A stretch of 18,552 bases of DNA from Pseudomonadota bacterium (GTDB taxonomy: Bacteria; Pseudomonadota; Alphaproteobacteria; Caulobacterales; Caulobacteraceae): assembly GCA_023412655.1 (NCBI GenBank), contig JAEYNH010000235.1:1-18552 (forward strand). The letters are read 5' to 3'. The notes beneath the pieces are model-generated. The model saw nothing but the letters and a program-made list of their open reading frames with translations. It had not been told where the DNA came from and ran no database searches. The position numbers were made by a program, and so were the translations under genes. Positions 6,727 to 14,290 of the stretch are shown piece by piece; position 1 is the stretch's first letter; every line of letters begins with the position of its first letter.

Positions 6727-7293
6727 ATGGCCGACTTCGCCGCCGCTCGCCTGAACATGGTGGAAAGCCAGGTTCGTACGCAGGATGTGACCGATGTGCG
6801 CCTGCACGACGCCATGCGTGAGCTGCCGCGGGAACAATTCGTGCCGGAAGGCAAGGGCTACCTCGCGTATGCGGACCTGGAGGTCGAGTATGCGCCGGGC
6901 CGCTGGCTGCTGAAGCCCCGCGATGTCGCCAAGCTGCTGCAGGAGGCTCGTCCGATGCCCGCCGAGCGGGCGCTGGCGGTGGCCGCGCCCTACGCCGCTG
7001 CGGTGCTGGAGGTGCTGGACCTCGGCGTGACGCGTCTGGACGAGGATCTGAAGCAGGCGCCGGCCGGTGAGTTCGACCTGATCATCTGCGAAGGCGCCGT
7101 GTCCCGCGCGCCGCAATCCTGGCTCGACGCCCTGGCGCTTGAGGGCCGCTTGGCGGTGATCGAACGCAACGGGCCGGTGGGCAAGGCCGTGCTCTACGTC
7201 CGTGGCGCGGATGGCATCGGACGGCGCGAACTGTTCGACGCCACGCCGCCAGTCCTGGCAGGCTTCGAGGCGGAGCGCGGCTTCGCATTCTGA
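6727..7293 (+). CDS. Protein-L-isoaspartate O-methyltransferase-like protein with degenerate SAM site
   Basis: A 188-aa protein. Its N-terminal 75 residues match PCMT: ARLNMVESQVRTQDVTD, AMRELPREQFVP and LLKPRDVAKLLQEA. PCMTs use S-adenosylmethionine to repair isoaspartyl residues. Here the glycine-rich SAM loop (normally GxGxG) is replaced by LAVAAPYAAAVLE (about 82-94). Only about 20 residues separate it from the FDLIICEGAV motif (117-126), where active enzymes have roughly twice that or more. The chain is also shorter than the usual 205-220 aa. The fold is probably kept but methyltransferase activity is doubtful; a pseudoenzyme role is possible. GAGGG five bases upstream supports the ATG. 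It precedes tolC by 136 bases, a neighbourhood I recall in other alphaproteobacteria. Confidence 0.8.
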   Translation: MADFAAARLNMVESQVRTQDVTDVRLHDAMRELPREQFVPEGKGYLAYADLEVEYAPGRWLLKPRDVAKLLQEARPMPAERALAVAAPYAAAVLEVLDLGVTRLDEDLKQAPAGEFDLIICEGAVSRAPQSWLDALALEGRLAVIERNGPVGKAVLYVRGADGIGRRELFDATPPVLAGFEAERGFAF

Positions 7294-7365
7294 CGCCGAC
7301 GCCTTGAAACAACCCTGAAACCAGTCAGAAACGGTCGGGGTGAAAAAAGCTTAAGGTGACGCGGG

Positions 7366-7394
7366 TTGGTCTGGACGGCACACGACAACATATA
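7366..7394 (+). promoter_or_regulatory. Predicted promoter of tolC
   Basis: TTGGTC (7366-7371) is followed after 17 bases by CATATA (7389-7394); an overlapping TATAGG at 7391-7396 is an alternative -10. It lies in the 136-base gap before tolC, leaving a leader of roughly 30 bases with GGGGA (7419-7423), six bases before the ATG. Confidence 0.4.
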
Positions 7395-7429
7395 GGGCGT
7401 AGCGTCTCTCGCACGATCGGGGATTTCGA

Positions 7430-8962
7430 ATGTCGATGACTGCCCGTGGCCAGCTTCTGGCTGCGATCTTCAGCGTGGGCCTGGTCGCTGGCCCCGCCTC
7501 CGCCGAGACGCTGGCCGACGCCATCGCCATGGCCTACGAGAACAACCCGACCCTGCAGGCCCAGCGTGCGGCGCAGCGGGCCCTCGACGAGAACTACGTC
7601 CAAGCGCGCACCGGGTGGCGGCCGACCCTGAACCTCAGCGGCGGTGTGGGCTATACAGAGAACCGTTCCCCGCGCGCCATCATCAACCCGTTGCTCCGAA
7701 GCACCATCGAGGAAGCCAACAGCGCCCGCGCTGCGGTGACTTTCTCCCAGCCGCTGTGGACCGGCGGCCGCGTGGCCGCGAACGTCTCGGCCGCCCAGGC
7801 GGAAATCCTCGCCGGCCGCGAGAACCTGCGGCGCATCGAGGCCCAGATCCTCGGTCAGGTGGTCCAGGCCTACGCTGACGTCCGCCGAGACCAGGCGGCG
7901 CTGGCGATCCGGCAGGAAAACGTCAAGGTCCTCACCCGGCAGCTGGAAGAATCCCAGGCCCGTTTCGATGTCGGCGAGGTGACCCGCACGGACGTCGCCC
8001 AGTCTGAGGCCCGTCTTGCCCAGGCCCACGCGTTGCTCCAGCAGTCCGAGGCGCAACTGGCCATCACGCGCTCGATCTACGGGGAGATCGTCGGCCAGAA
8101 TCCCGGCGACCTCGCCCCTGAGCCGTCGCTGGCCTATCTGATGCCCTCCGATCCCGACCAGGCGTTCGCCGTGGCCGAGGAAAACAACCCGCAGCTCCGG
8201 GCCCAGCAGTTCACCGAACAGGCAAGCCGTGCCCGCGTCGCCGGCGCCCGCGCCGAGCGGCTTCCGAATGTGAACGCCCAGGCCACCATGAGCTTCAACG
8301 GTCCGGCTGTGCCGCAGCCGCCGAACGATCCGTTCGAGCGGGGGCTGTTCGACCGGGAGTCCACCGCCACGGTGAACGTGACGGTGCCGCTGTTCTCCGG
8401 CGGTCTGATCTCGTCGCGTATCCGTCAGGCCGTGGAGCGCAACAACACCGACCGCCTGACCACGGAGATCGTTCGTCGTGACGTCCTTCAGAGCATCACG
8501 AGCGCCTGGAGCCAGTTGATCGCCGCCCGCGCCAATATCAGCTCCAGCGAGGAACAGGTGAAGGCCGCTCGGATCGCGGCCGAGGGCACCCGTCAGGAAC
8601 AACAGGTGGGGCTGCGCACCACCATCGACGTGCTGAACGCCGAGCAGGAGCTGCGTCAGGCCGAGCTGAATCAGGTCACCGCGCGCCGCGACGAGTATGT
8701 TGCCGCGGCCACCGTGCTGTCCCAGATGGGGAGGCTGGAAGCGAAGAACCTGACTCCCTCGGTCCCGCAGTACGATCCCACCCGTAACTTCCGGAAGCTG
8801 CGGATCACCTGGGGGTGGGTGCCGTGGGAAGAGCCGATCGGCGTCGTCGACCGCTTCCTGACTCCGTGGCCGGCTCCGGCGGTGACGGCCAAGCCCACGG
8901 AGCCGGCGATCGCGCCGGGCCTGCAACCGCCTCCGGGCGCTCCGGCCTCCAACCCGCAGTAA
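7430..8962 (+). CDS. tolC: TolC family outer-membrane efflux/type I secretion channel
   Basis: A 510-aa precursor. It has a signal peptide (residues 1-25, ending GPASA before ETLADAIAMA) and two outer-membrane-efflux repeats, at about 27-210 and 240-430. The first starts with ENNPTLQAQRAA and the second with EENNPQLRAQQ, the usual duplicated TolC pattern. Conserved features include the FSQPLWTGGRVAANV and VPLFSGGLISSRI beta-barrel segments, each followed by long coiled-coil helices. The trimer would span the outer membrane and periplasm and work with an inner-membrane ABC or RND pump; none is encoded nearby. The last 45 residues are Pro-rich and probably periplasmic. In Caulobacter the TolC homologue next to popZ is, as I recall, RsaFb, used for S-layer protein export. 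GGGGA supports the start at 7430; an ATG at 7436 is an alternative. Confidence 0.95.
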   Translation: MSMTARGQLLAAIFSVGLVAGPASAETLADAIAMAYENNPTLQAQRAAQRALDENYVQARTGWRPTLNLSGGVGYTENRSPRAIINPLLRSTIEEANSARAAVTFSQPLWTGGRVAANVSAAQAEILAGRENLRRIEAQILGQVVQAYADVRRDQAALAIRQENVKVLTRQLEESQARFDVGEVTRTDVAQSEARLAQAHALLQQSEAQLAITRSIYGEIVGQNPGDLAPEPSLAYLMPSDPDQAFAVAEENNPQLRAQQFTEQASRARVAGARAERLPNVNAQATMSFNGPAVPQPPNDPFERGLFDRESTATVNVTVPLFSGGLISSRIRQAVERNNTDRLTTEIVRRDVLQSITSAWSQLIAARANISSSEEQVKAARIAAEGTRQEQQVGLRTTIDVLNAEQELRQAELNQVTARRDEYVAAATVLSQMGRLEAKNLTPSVPQYDPTRNFRKLRITWGWVPWEEPIGVVDRFLTPWPAPAVTAKPTEPAIAPGLQPPPGAPASNPQ

Positions 8963-8994
8963 CCCCCGCGCAAGGCAGGGAGAGCGAGCGGAAA

Positions 8995-9023
8995 TTGCAG
9001 GATCGCCGAGCTGCGCTTAGGCT
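8995..9023 (+). promoter_or_regulatory. Possible popZ promoter
   Basis: TTGCAG (8995-9000) lies 17 bases from TAGGCT (9018-9023). The -10 candidate overlaps the inverted repeat CTTAG-N9-CTAAG (9016-9034). A GATTC, the CcrM methylation motif GANTC, is at 9034-9038, about 19 bases before the popZ ATG. The -10 match is weak. Confidence 0.3.
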
Positions 9024-9056
9024 CGCGGTCTAAGATTCCTCTTTGGCGGCAGGTCC

Positions 9057-9620
9057 ATGTCCGAGCAGACGTCCCAGGAACCCACGATGGAGGAAATTCT
9101 CGCCTCCATCCGCCGTATCATCTCCGAGGATGAGGCGCCCGCTGACACCGCGGCCGCGGCGGCGGCGCCTGAGCCTGCACCCGAGCCGGCGGCTGCGCCT
9201 GAGCCCGAATCCGTTCGCCTCGAGGCGGAGCCCGAACCCGTCGTCCTCGACGTAGAGGAGGAAGACGATGCGCTCGAGCTGACGCAGAAGGTCGAGAGCG
9301 TCGGCGATCTGGACGTCCTGGCCCCCACCGAGCCCGCGCCGCAGCCGATCGCCCCGCCTGCCGCGCCGGCCGCCGCCGCTGCCGCAGCCGCGCCGCTCGC
9401 CAGCTTGGTCAGCGAGCGGGCCGCCACCGCCGCCGCCTCGGCGTTCGGTCAACTTTCCGCCGCCGTGGCTATGCCGCGGGAGGGCCGAACCCTGGAAGAT
9501 GTGGTTCGTGAGATGCTGACGCCGCTGCTCCAGCAGTGGCTGGACGAGAATCTGCCGCGCATCGTGCAGGAGGCGGTTGAGGCCGAGGTCGCGCGGATCG
9601 CCCGCGGCCGAGTAGGCTGA
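9057..9620 (+). CDS. popZ: PopZ polar organising protein (DUF2497)
   Basis: A 187-aa protein; Caulobacter PopZ is about 177 aa. The N-terminal client-binding helix is very well conserved (EPTMEEILASIRRIISED, residues 8-25). It is followed by a long acidic, Pro/Ala-rich disordered linker (about 26-110) with alternating PEP and poly-Ala tracts. The C-terminal oligomerisation region is also conserved (GRTLEDVVREML, then PLLQQWLDENLPRIVQ, about 142-172). PopZ forms a polymeric hub at the cell pole that anchors ParB and the chromosome origin and recruits cell-cycle kinases. The linker here is richer in Ala, including runs of six to eight, than I recall for Caulobacter. The gene follows tolC by 94 bases and precedes valS. 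The ribosome site is weak (GGCGG or AGG). Confidence 0.95.
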   Translation: MSEQTSQEPTMEEILASIRRIISEDEAPADTAAAAAAPEPAPEPAAAPEPESVRLEAEPEPVVLDVEEEDDALELTQKVESVGDLDVLAPTEPAPQPIAPPAAPAAAAAAAAPLASLVSERAATAAASAFGQLSAAVAMPREGRTLEDVVREMLTPLLQQWLDENLPRIVQEAVEAEVARIARGRVG

Positions 9621-9703
9621 TCAACCCCATATAGCGACCGTTCCGGCGCGGACCGGGACCTCGCCATGCTCCGGAGCGGCGGGTTTCGCCTGACGCTCTT
9701 CCA

Positions 9704-9740
9704 CGCTCATTCCGGATCCCCGCTTTCGTCGGGGTGAGCG
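9704..9740. repeat. Palindromic intergenic repeat upstream of valS
   Basis: The outer arms CGCTCA (9704-9709) and TGAGCG (9735-9740) enclose an inner stem CCCCG (9718-9722) / CGGGG (9730-9734). A TCCGGA palindrome (9711-9716) sits in the asymmetric bulge. The arrangement (ATTCCGGATCCCCGC, TTTCG, CGGGG, TGAGCGG) is a type I recognise as a recurring short repeat in Caulobacterales and other alphaproteobacterial genomes. It ends 28 bases before the valS ATG, so it would probably form a hairpin in the leader, or end popZ transcription. Confidence 0.7.
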
Positions 9741-9768
9741 GGTGTGTATGGACCGCTCGGAAATCGCC

Positions 9769-12435
9769 ATGCTTGAAAAGACCTTCGATCCCAAGACCGT
9801 TGAACCGCGCCTCTACGCCGCCTGGGAGGCCTCGGGGGCGTTCGCGCCGACCGATGATCCGAACGCCGAGCCGTTCTCGATCGTCATTCCGCCACCGAAT
9901 GTGACGGGCTCGCTCCACATCGGGCACGCGCTGAACAACACCCTGCAGGACGTGCTGATCCGGTTCGAACGGATGCGCGGCAAGGCGGCCCTGTGGCTGC
10001 CGGGCACCGATCACGCCGGCATCGCTACCCAGATGGTGGTCGAGCGTCAGCTGGCGCAGCAGGGAAACCTGAGCCGCCGGGATATGGGCCGTGAGGCCTT
10101 TGTGGCCAAGGTCTGGGAGTGGAAGGCGCAGTCCGGCGGGACCATCGTCAACCAGCTGCGCCGGCTTGGAGCGAGCTGCGACTGGAGCCGCGAGCGCTTC
10201 ACCCTGGACGAGGGGCTGAGCGCCGCCGTCCGCAAGGTGTTCGTCACCCTCTACAAGCAGAACCTCATCTACCGCGACAAGCGGCTGGTGAACTGGGACC
10301 CGCACTTCCAGACCGCCATCTCGGACCTGGAGGTCGAGCAGCGGGAGGTGGATGGCCATTACTGGCACTTCGCCTATCCGCTGGAGGATGGTTCGGGCGA
10401 GATCGTCGTGGCCACCACGCGGCCTGAGACGATGCTGGGCGATACCGCGGTGGCGGTTCACCCGAGCGACGAGCGCTACACGCACCTGATTGGCAAGGCT
10501 GTTCGCCTCCCGATCGTCAACCGGCTGATCCCGATCATCGCCGATGAGTATCCCGATCCTGAAAAGGGCTCGGGGGCGGTGAAGATCACGCCCGCCCACG
10601 ACTTCAACGACTTCGCCGTCGGCAAGCGTCACAACCTGCCGATGATCAACATCTTCGACGATTTCGCGCGGCTGAACGATAGCGTGCCGCCGGAATATCG
10701 CGGCCTGGACCGGTTCAAGGCCCGCGAGAAGGTTGTGGCCGCCTTCGAGGAAGCCGGGCTGCTGCGGGGGATCGAGAAGACCCGCCACGTGGTCCCGCAC
10801 GGGGATCGCTCGGGGGCCGTCGTCGAACCCTACTTGACCGACCAGTGGTACGTCGCCGCGGACGTGCTGGCCCAGCCTGCCATCAAGGCGGTGGAGGAGG
10901 GTGACACCGTCTTCGTCCCCAAGGCCTGGGAGAAGACCTATTTCGAATGGATGCGGAACATCCAGCCGTGGTGCGTGTCGCGCCAGCTGTGGTGGGGCCA
11001 TCGCATCCCGGCCTGGTTCGGGCCGGACGGCAAATGCTTCGTCGAGGAGACCGAGGAGGAAGCCCGGCGGCAGGCGCGCGAGGTCTATGGACAGGATGTT
11101 GAGCTGAAGCAGGACGAGGACGTCCTCGATACCTGGTTCTCTTCCGCCCTCTGGCCATTCTCGACCCTCGGGTGGCCGGAGCAAACCGAGGACCTGCGCC
11201 GGTTCTACCCGACCCACACGCTGGTGACGGGCTTCGACATCATCTTCTTCTGGGTCGCCCGGATGATGATGCAGGGCATCCAATTCATGGGCGAGGTCCC
11301 GTTCAAGCGGGTCTTCATCAACGCCCTGGTGCGCGATGCCTCCGGCGCCAAGATGTCAAAGTCCAAGGGCAACGTCATGGATCCGCTGGAGCTGGTCGAT
11401 GACTTCGGCGCCGACGCCCTGAGGTTCACCCTCACGGCCATGTCAGGCCAAGCTCGCGACATCAAGCTGTCCAGGCAGCGCATTGAAGGCTATCGAAATT
11501 TCGGCACGAAGCTGTGGAACGCCAGCCGCTTCTGCCAGATGAACGGCTGCGCCCGCGCGCCAGATTTCGACCCAGCCCAGGTGAAGGCGCCGCTCAATCG
11601 CTGGATCGTGGGGGAGACCGTCCGGACCTCGCGGGCGGTCACCGAAGCCCTGGCCGACTGCGGCTTCGACGAGGCGGCGAACGCCCTCTACCGCTTCATC
11701 TGGAACCAGTTCTGCGACTGGTATGTGGAGCTGGCCAAGCCGCTGCTGAATGGTGAGGACGCTGCGGCCAAGGCGGAGACCCAAGCCACCGCCGCTTGGG
11801 CGCTGGATGTTATCCTCACCATGCTGCATCCGGTGATGCCATTCATCACCGAGGAGCTCTGGGAGAAGACCGCCGACCTGGGCGCGCGCCGGGCCCACGA
11901 TGGCTTCCTGATGACCGCACGCTGGCCGGAGCTTCCGGATAGCCTGATCGACCCGGCCGCCGACGCGGAGATCGACCTGATCATCAAGACGATCTCGGAA
12001 GGCCGCTCGGTCCGCGCCGAACTGAACGTGCCGCCATCGGCTCGGCCGCCGCTGCTGGTGGTGGAGGCGAGCGATGGCCAACGCGAGGTGCTCGAGCTCG
12101 CAGCCCCGCTAATCGGCCAACTCCTGCGCGTGGTCGAGGTCCGCTTCGTCGATGCTGCGCCGGAAGGGGCTATCCCATATGTCGTGGACGGCGCGACCCT
12201 GGCCTTGCCGGTGGCGGAGTTCATCGACCTGGCTGCGGAGCGGGCGCGCCTTTCCAAGGAAGTGGCGAACCTCGCCGCCGACATTGAGAAGACGGCGCGC
12301 AAGCTCGGCAATCCAGACTTCGTGGCTCGCGCACCGGAAGAGGTGGTCGAGGAGAACCGCGAGCGGCTGGCCGATGCGGAGGCCGCCAAGGCCAAGCTGG
12401 AAGGCGCCTTGGCCAGGCTCGGAGGCGCCGCATAA
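9769..12435 (+). CDS. valS: Valyl-tRNA synthetase
   Basis: An 888-aa class Ia aminoacyl-tRNA synthetase that charges tRNA-Val. The catalytic HIGH motif is at residues 50-53 (PPNVTGSLHIGHALN). KMSKS is at 528-532 (GAKMSKSKGNVMDP). The editing domain between them includes VVATTRPETMLGDTAVAVHP, where mischarged threonine is hydrolysed. The anticodon-binding domain follows, and residues about 820-888 form the C-terminal coiled-coil arm (ERARLSKEVANL, LADAEAAKAKLEGALA). The length is near that of bacterial ValS proteins, which run from about 880 to 950. The ATG at 9769 is chosen because MLEKTFDPKTVEPRLY is the usual family start. In-frame GTG 9742 and ATG 9748 would add nine or fewer unconserved residues, but they have a better ribosome site (GGGGTGAG, which is also part of the repeat). 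Confidence 0.98.
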   Translation: MLEKTFDPKTVEPRLYAAWEASGAFAPTDDPNAEPFSIVIPPPNVTGSLHIGHALNNTLQDVLIRFERMRGKAALWLPGTDHAGIATQMVVERQLAQQGNLSRRDMGREAFVAKVWEWKAQSGGTIVNQLRRLGASCDWSRERFTLDEGLSAAVRKVFVTLYKQNLIYRDKRLVNWDPHFQTAISDLEVEQREVDGHYWHFAYPLEDGSGEIVVATTRPETMLGDTAVAVHPSDERYTHLIGKAVRLPIVNRLIPIIADEYPDPEKGSGAVKITPAHDFNDFAVGKRHNLPMINIFDDFARLNDSVPPEYRGLDRFKAREKVVAAFEEAGLLRGIEKTRHVVPHGDRSGAVVEPYLTDQWYVAADVLAQPAIKAVEEGDTVFVPKAWEKTYFEWMRNIQPWCVSRQLWWGHRIPAWFGPDGKCFVEETEEEARRQAREVYGQDVELKQDEDVLDTWFSSALWPFSTLGWPEQTEDLRRFYPTHTLVTGFDIIFFWVARMMMQGIQFMGEVPFKRVFINALVRDASGAKMSKSKGNVMDPLELVDDFGADALRFTLTAMSGQARDIKLSRQRIEGYRNFGTKLWNASRFCQMNGCARAPDFDPAQVKAPLNRWIVGETVRTSRAVTEALADCGFDEAANALYRFIWNQFCDWYVELAKPLLNGEDAAAKAETQATAAWALDVILTMLHPVMPFITEELWEKTADLGARRAHDGFLMTARWPELPDSLIDPAADAEIDLIIKTISEGRSVRAELNVPPSARPPLLVVEASDGQREVLELAAPLIGQLLRVVEVRFVDAAPEGAIPYVVDGATLALPVAEFIDLAAERARLSKEVANLAADIEKTARKLGNPDFVARAPEEVVEENRERLADAEAAKAKLEGALARLGGAA

Positions 12436-12529
12436 CGCGGTCACCCGTTTGCCTCGGGCGCTCGGTTATGGTTGTTCACCTGGAAGAATGCGCGGGCGTG
12501 AGACCTGCGCGCGCCAGGAGAAACGCCGT

Positions 12530-14290
12530 ATGTCCGAGCTCGCCCTGCCTCCCGGCTGGCCAGCCATGTCGATCCCGCAGGCTCACGCTCTCCTGACCCA
12601 GGCGGGTTCGCCGCTTGAGGTCGAGGAAATCGAGATCCGCGGGGTCCGGACGAAGGTTTGGAAGAACCTGCCGCCGTCGCTGCGTTCGATCGTGGAGGCG
12701 GGCCGGACGCACGGGGAGAAGATTTTCCTCGTCTACGAGGACGAGCGGGTCAGCTTCGAGGCCTTCTATCGGGCGGTTTCGACCTTGGCGCGCGAGTTCC
12801 AGGCGCAAGGCGTCGGCAAGGGTGACCGCGTCGCGGTCATCATGCGCAACCTGCCTGAATGGGTGGTGGCCTTCTACGCGGCCGGTTCGATCGGCGCGAT
12901 CATCACCCCGCTGAACGCCTGGTGGACCGGGCCGGAGCTTGAGTACGGCCTCACCGACTCCGGCGCCAAGGTCGCGGTGATGGACGCCGAGCGCTACGAG
13001 CGCATGCGAGAGCACTTCGACAACTGTCCTGACCTCGCCCGCATCTACGTCAGCCGCCTTGGCGACGAGGAGGTGGCCCATCCCTACGTGACCCAACTGG
13101 AGCGCGTACTCGGCGGGGCCAACGAGTGGGCGAACCTGCCCGATCAGCCGCTTCCCGTCGTGGACATCGCCCCCGACGACGATGCGACGATCTTCTACAC
13201 TTCGGGCACCACGGGGCGTCCCAAGGGCGCGCTGGCGACCCAGCGGGCGGTCAACACCAACATCCTGACGGCCGCGGCCGCTTCGGCGCGCAGCTTCCTG
13301 CGCCGCGGCGAGGCGCCCCCTGAGCCTGATCCGAACGCGCCCCAGCGCTCGGCCCTGATCTCGGTGCCGTTCTTCCACGTTACCGGTTGTTTCGCGGTGC
13401 TGAATCCCACGCTGTTCGCCGGCGGCAAGCTGGTGATGATGTACAAGTGGGATGTGATCCGCGCCTTCGAGCTGATCGAGCGGGAGCGCATCATGCTGGC
13501 GGGTGGCGTGCCGACCATCGCCTGGCAGCTGATTGAGCACCCGGCCCGCAAGGACTTCGATCTGTCGTCGCTGGAAAGCGTCTCCTACGGCGGCGCGCCC
13601 TCCGCGCCAGAACTCGTGCGGCGCCTGCGCGAGGCGTTCCCGAAGTCGCTGCCCGGCCAGGGCTGGGGCATGACCGAGACGTGCGCGACGGTGACGTCGA
13701 ACTCGGCCGAAGATTATGCGAATCGGCCCGACAGCTGCGGCGTGGCGGCGGCCGTCGCCGAGATCCAGATCCGGGACCCGGCGGACGGCCGCACGGTGCT
13801 GGGCCCCAATGAGGTCGGTGAGCTGTGGTCGTTCGGCCCGATGAACTGCAAGCTCTACTGGAACAAGCCCGAGGCCACGGCCACCACCTTCGTCGGCGGC
13901 TGGGTGCGCACCGGAGATCTGGCGCGCATCGACGAGGAGGGCTTCTGCTTCATCATCGACCGGGCCAAGGACATGCTCATCCGGGGCGGTGAAAACATCT
14001 ACTGCGTTGAGGTGGAGAACGTCCTGTACGACCACCCCGCGGTGATGGACGCCGCGATCGTCGGCGTGCCGCACAGGACCCTGGGCGAGGAGCCGGGCGC
14101 TGTGGTCACGTTGAAGCCTGGCGCGGAAGCCACCGAGGACGAGCTGCGGGCCCACGTGGCCGAGCGGCTCGCCGCCTTCAAGGTGCCAGTGGCGGTGAAG
14201 TTCTGGCACGAAACCCTGCCGCGCAACGCGAATGGGAAGATCCTCAAGAACGAGCTCAAGAAGCTGTTCACCGACGAGGCGACCGCCTGA
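12530..14290 (+). CDS. Acyl-CoA synthetase / AMP-dependent ligase
   Basis: A 586-aa member of the adenylate-forming superfamily, which activates a carboxylic acid with ATP and transfers it to CoA. Core motifs are present in order: the ATP loop YTSGTTGRPKGA (about 223-234), GWGMTET, the TGDLARID hinge region, DRAKDMLIRGGENIY, and PRNANGKILKNEL with catalytic Lys570. The N-terminal region (GVRTKVWKNLPPSLRSIVE) resembles medium/long-chain fatty-acid CoA ligases, but the substrate cannot be fixed by eye. There is no signal peptide, so it is cytoplasmic or peripheral. AGGAG (12516-12520), nine bases before the ATG, defines the start. Its TGA overlaps the proposed CTG start of tlyA. Confidence 0.92.
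   Translation: MSELALPPGWPAMSIPQAHALLTQAGSPLEVEEIEIRGVRTKVWKNLPPSLRSIVEAGRTHGEKIFLVYEDERVSFEAFYRAVSTLAREFQAQGVGKGDRVAVIMRNLPEWVVAFYAAGSIGAIITPLNAWWTGPELEYGLTDSGAKVAVMDAERYERMREHFDNCPDLARIYVSRLGDEEVAHPYVTQLERVLGGANEWANLPDQPLPVVDIAPDDDATIFYTSGTTGRPKGALATQRAVNTNILTAAAASARSFLRRGEAPPEPDPNAPQRSALISVPFFHVTGCFAVLNPTLFAGGKLVMMYKWDVIRAFELIERERIMLAGGVPTIAWQLIEHPARKDFDLSSLESVSYGGAPSAPELVRRLREAFPKSLPGQGWGMTETCATVTSNSAEDYANRPDSCGVAAAVAEIQIRDPADGRTVLGPNEVGELWSFGPMNCKLYWNKPEATATTFVGGWVRTGDLARIDEEGFCFIIDRAKDMLIRGGENIYCVEVENVLYDHPAVMDAAIVGVPHRTLGEEPGAVVTLKPGAEATEDELRAHVAERLAAFKVPVAVKFWHETLPRNANGKILKNELKKLFTDEATA

Noticed and set aside
7325..8926. Very long open frame antisense to tolC (also antisense to the prolyl oligopeptidase at 2420-3997 and to valS at 9469-11283)
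   Set aside because: High-GC codon bias leaves opposite frames open. Their translations are low-complexity and match no family, and the sense genes are certain.
9742..9768. GTG 9742 or ATG 9748 as the start of valS
   Set aside because: The extra residues are not family-like and MLEKTFDP at 9769 is the usual N-terminus. Not excluded, because the upstream ribosome site is better.
12152..12529. In-frame upstream extension of the acyl-CoA synthetase into the valS 3' end
   Set aside because: It overlaps the valS coiled-coil region with Arg/Trp-rich shadow sequence; AGGAG before ATG 12530 marks the true start.
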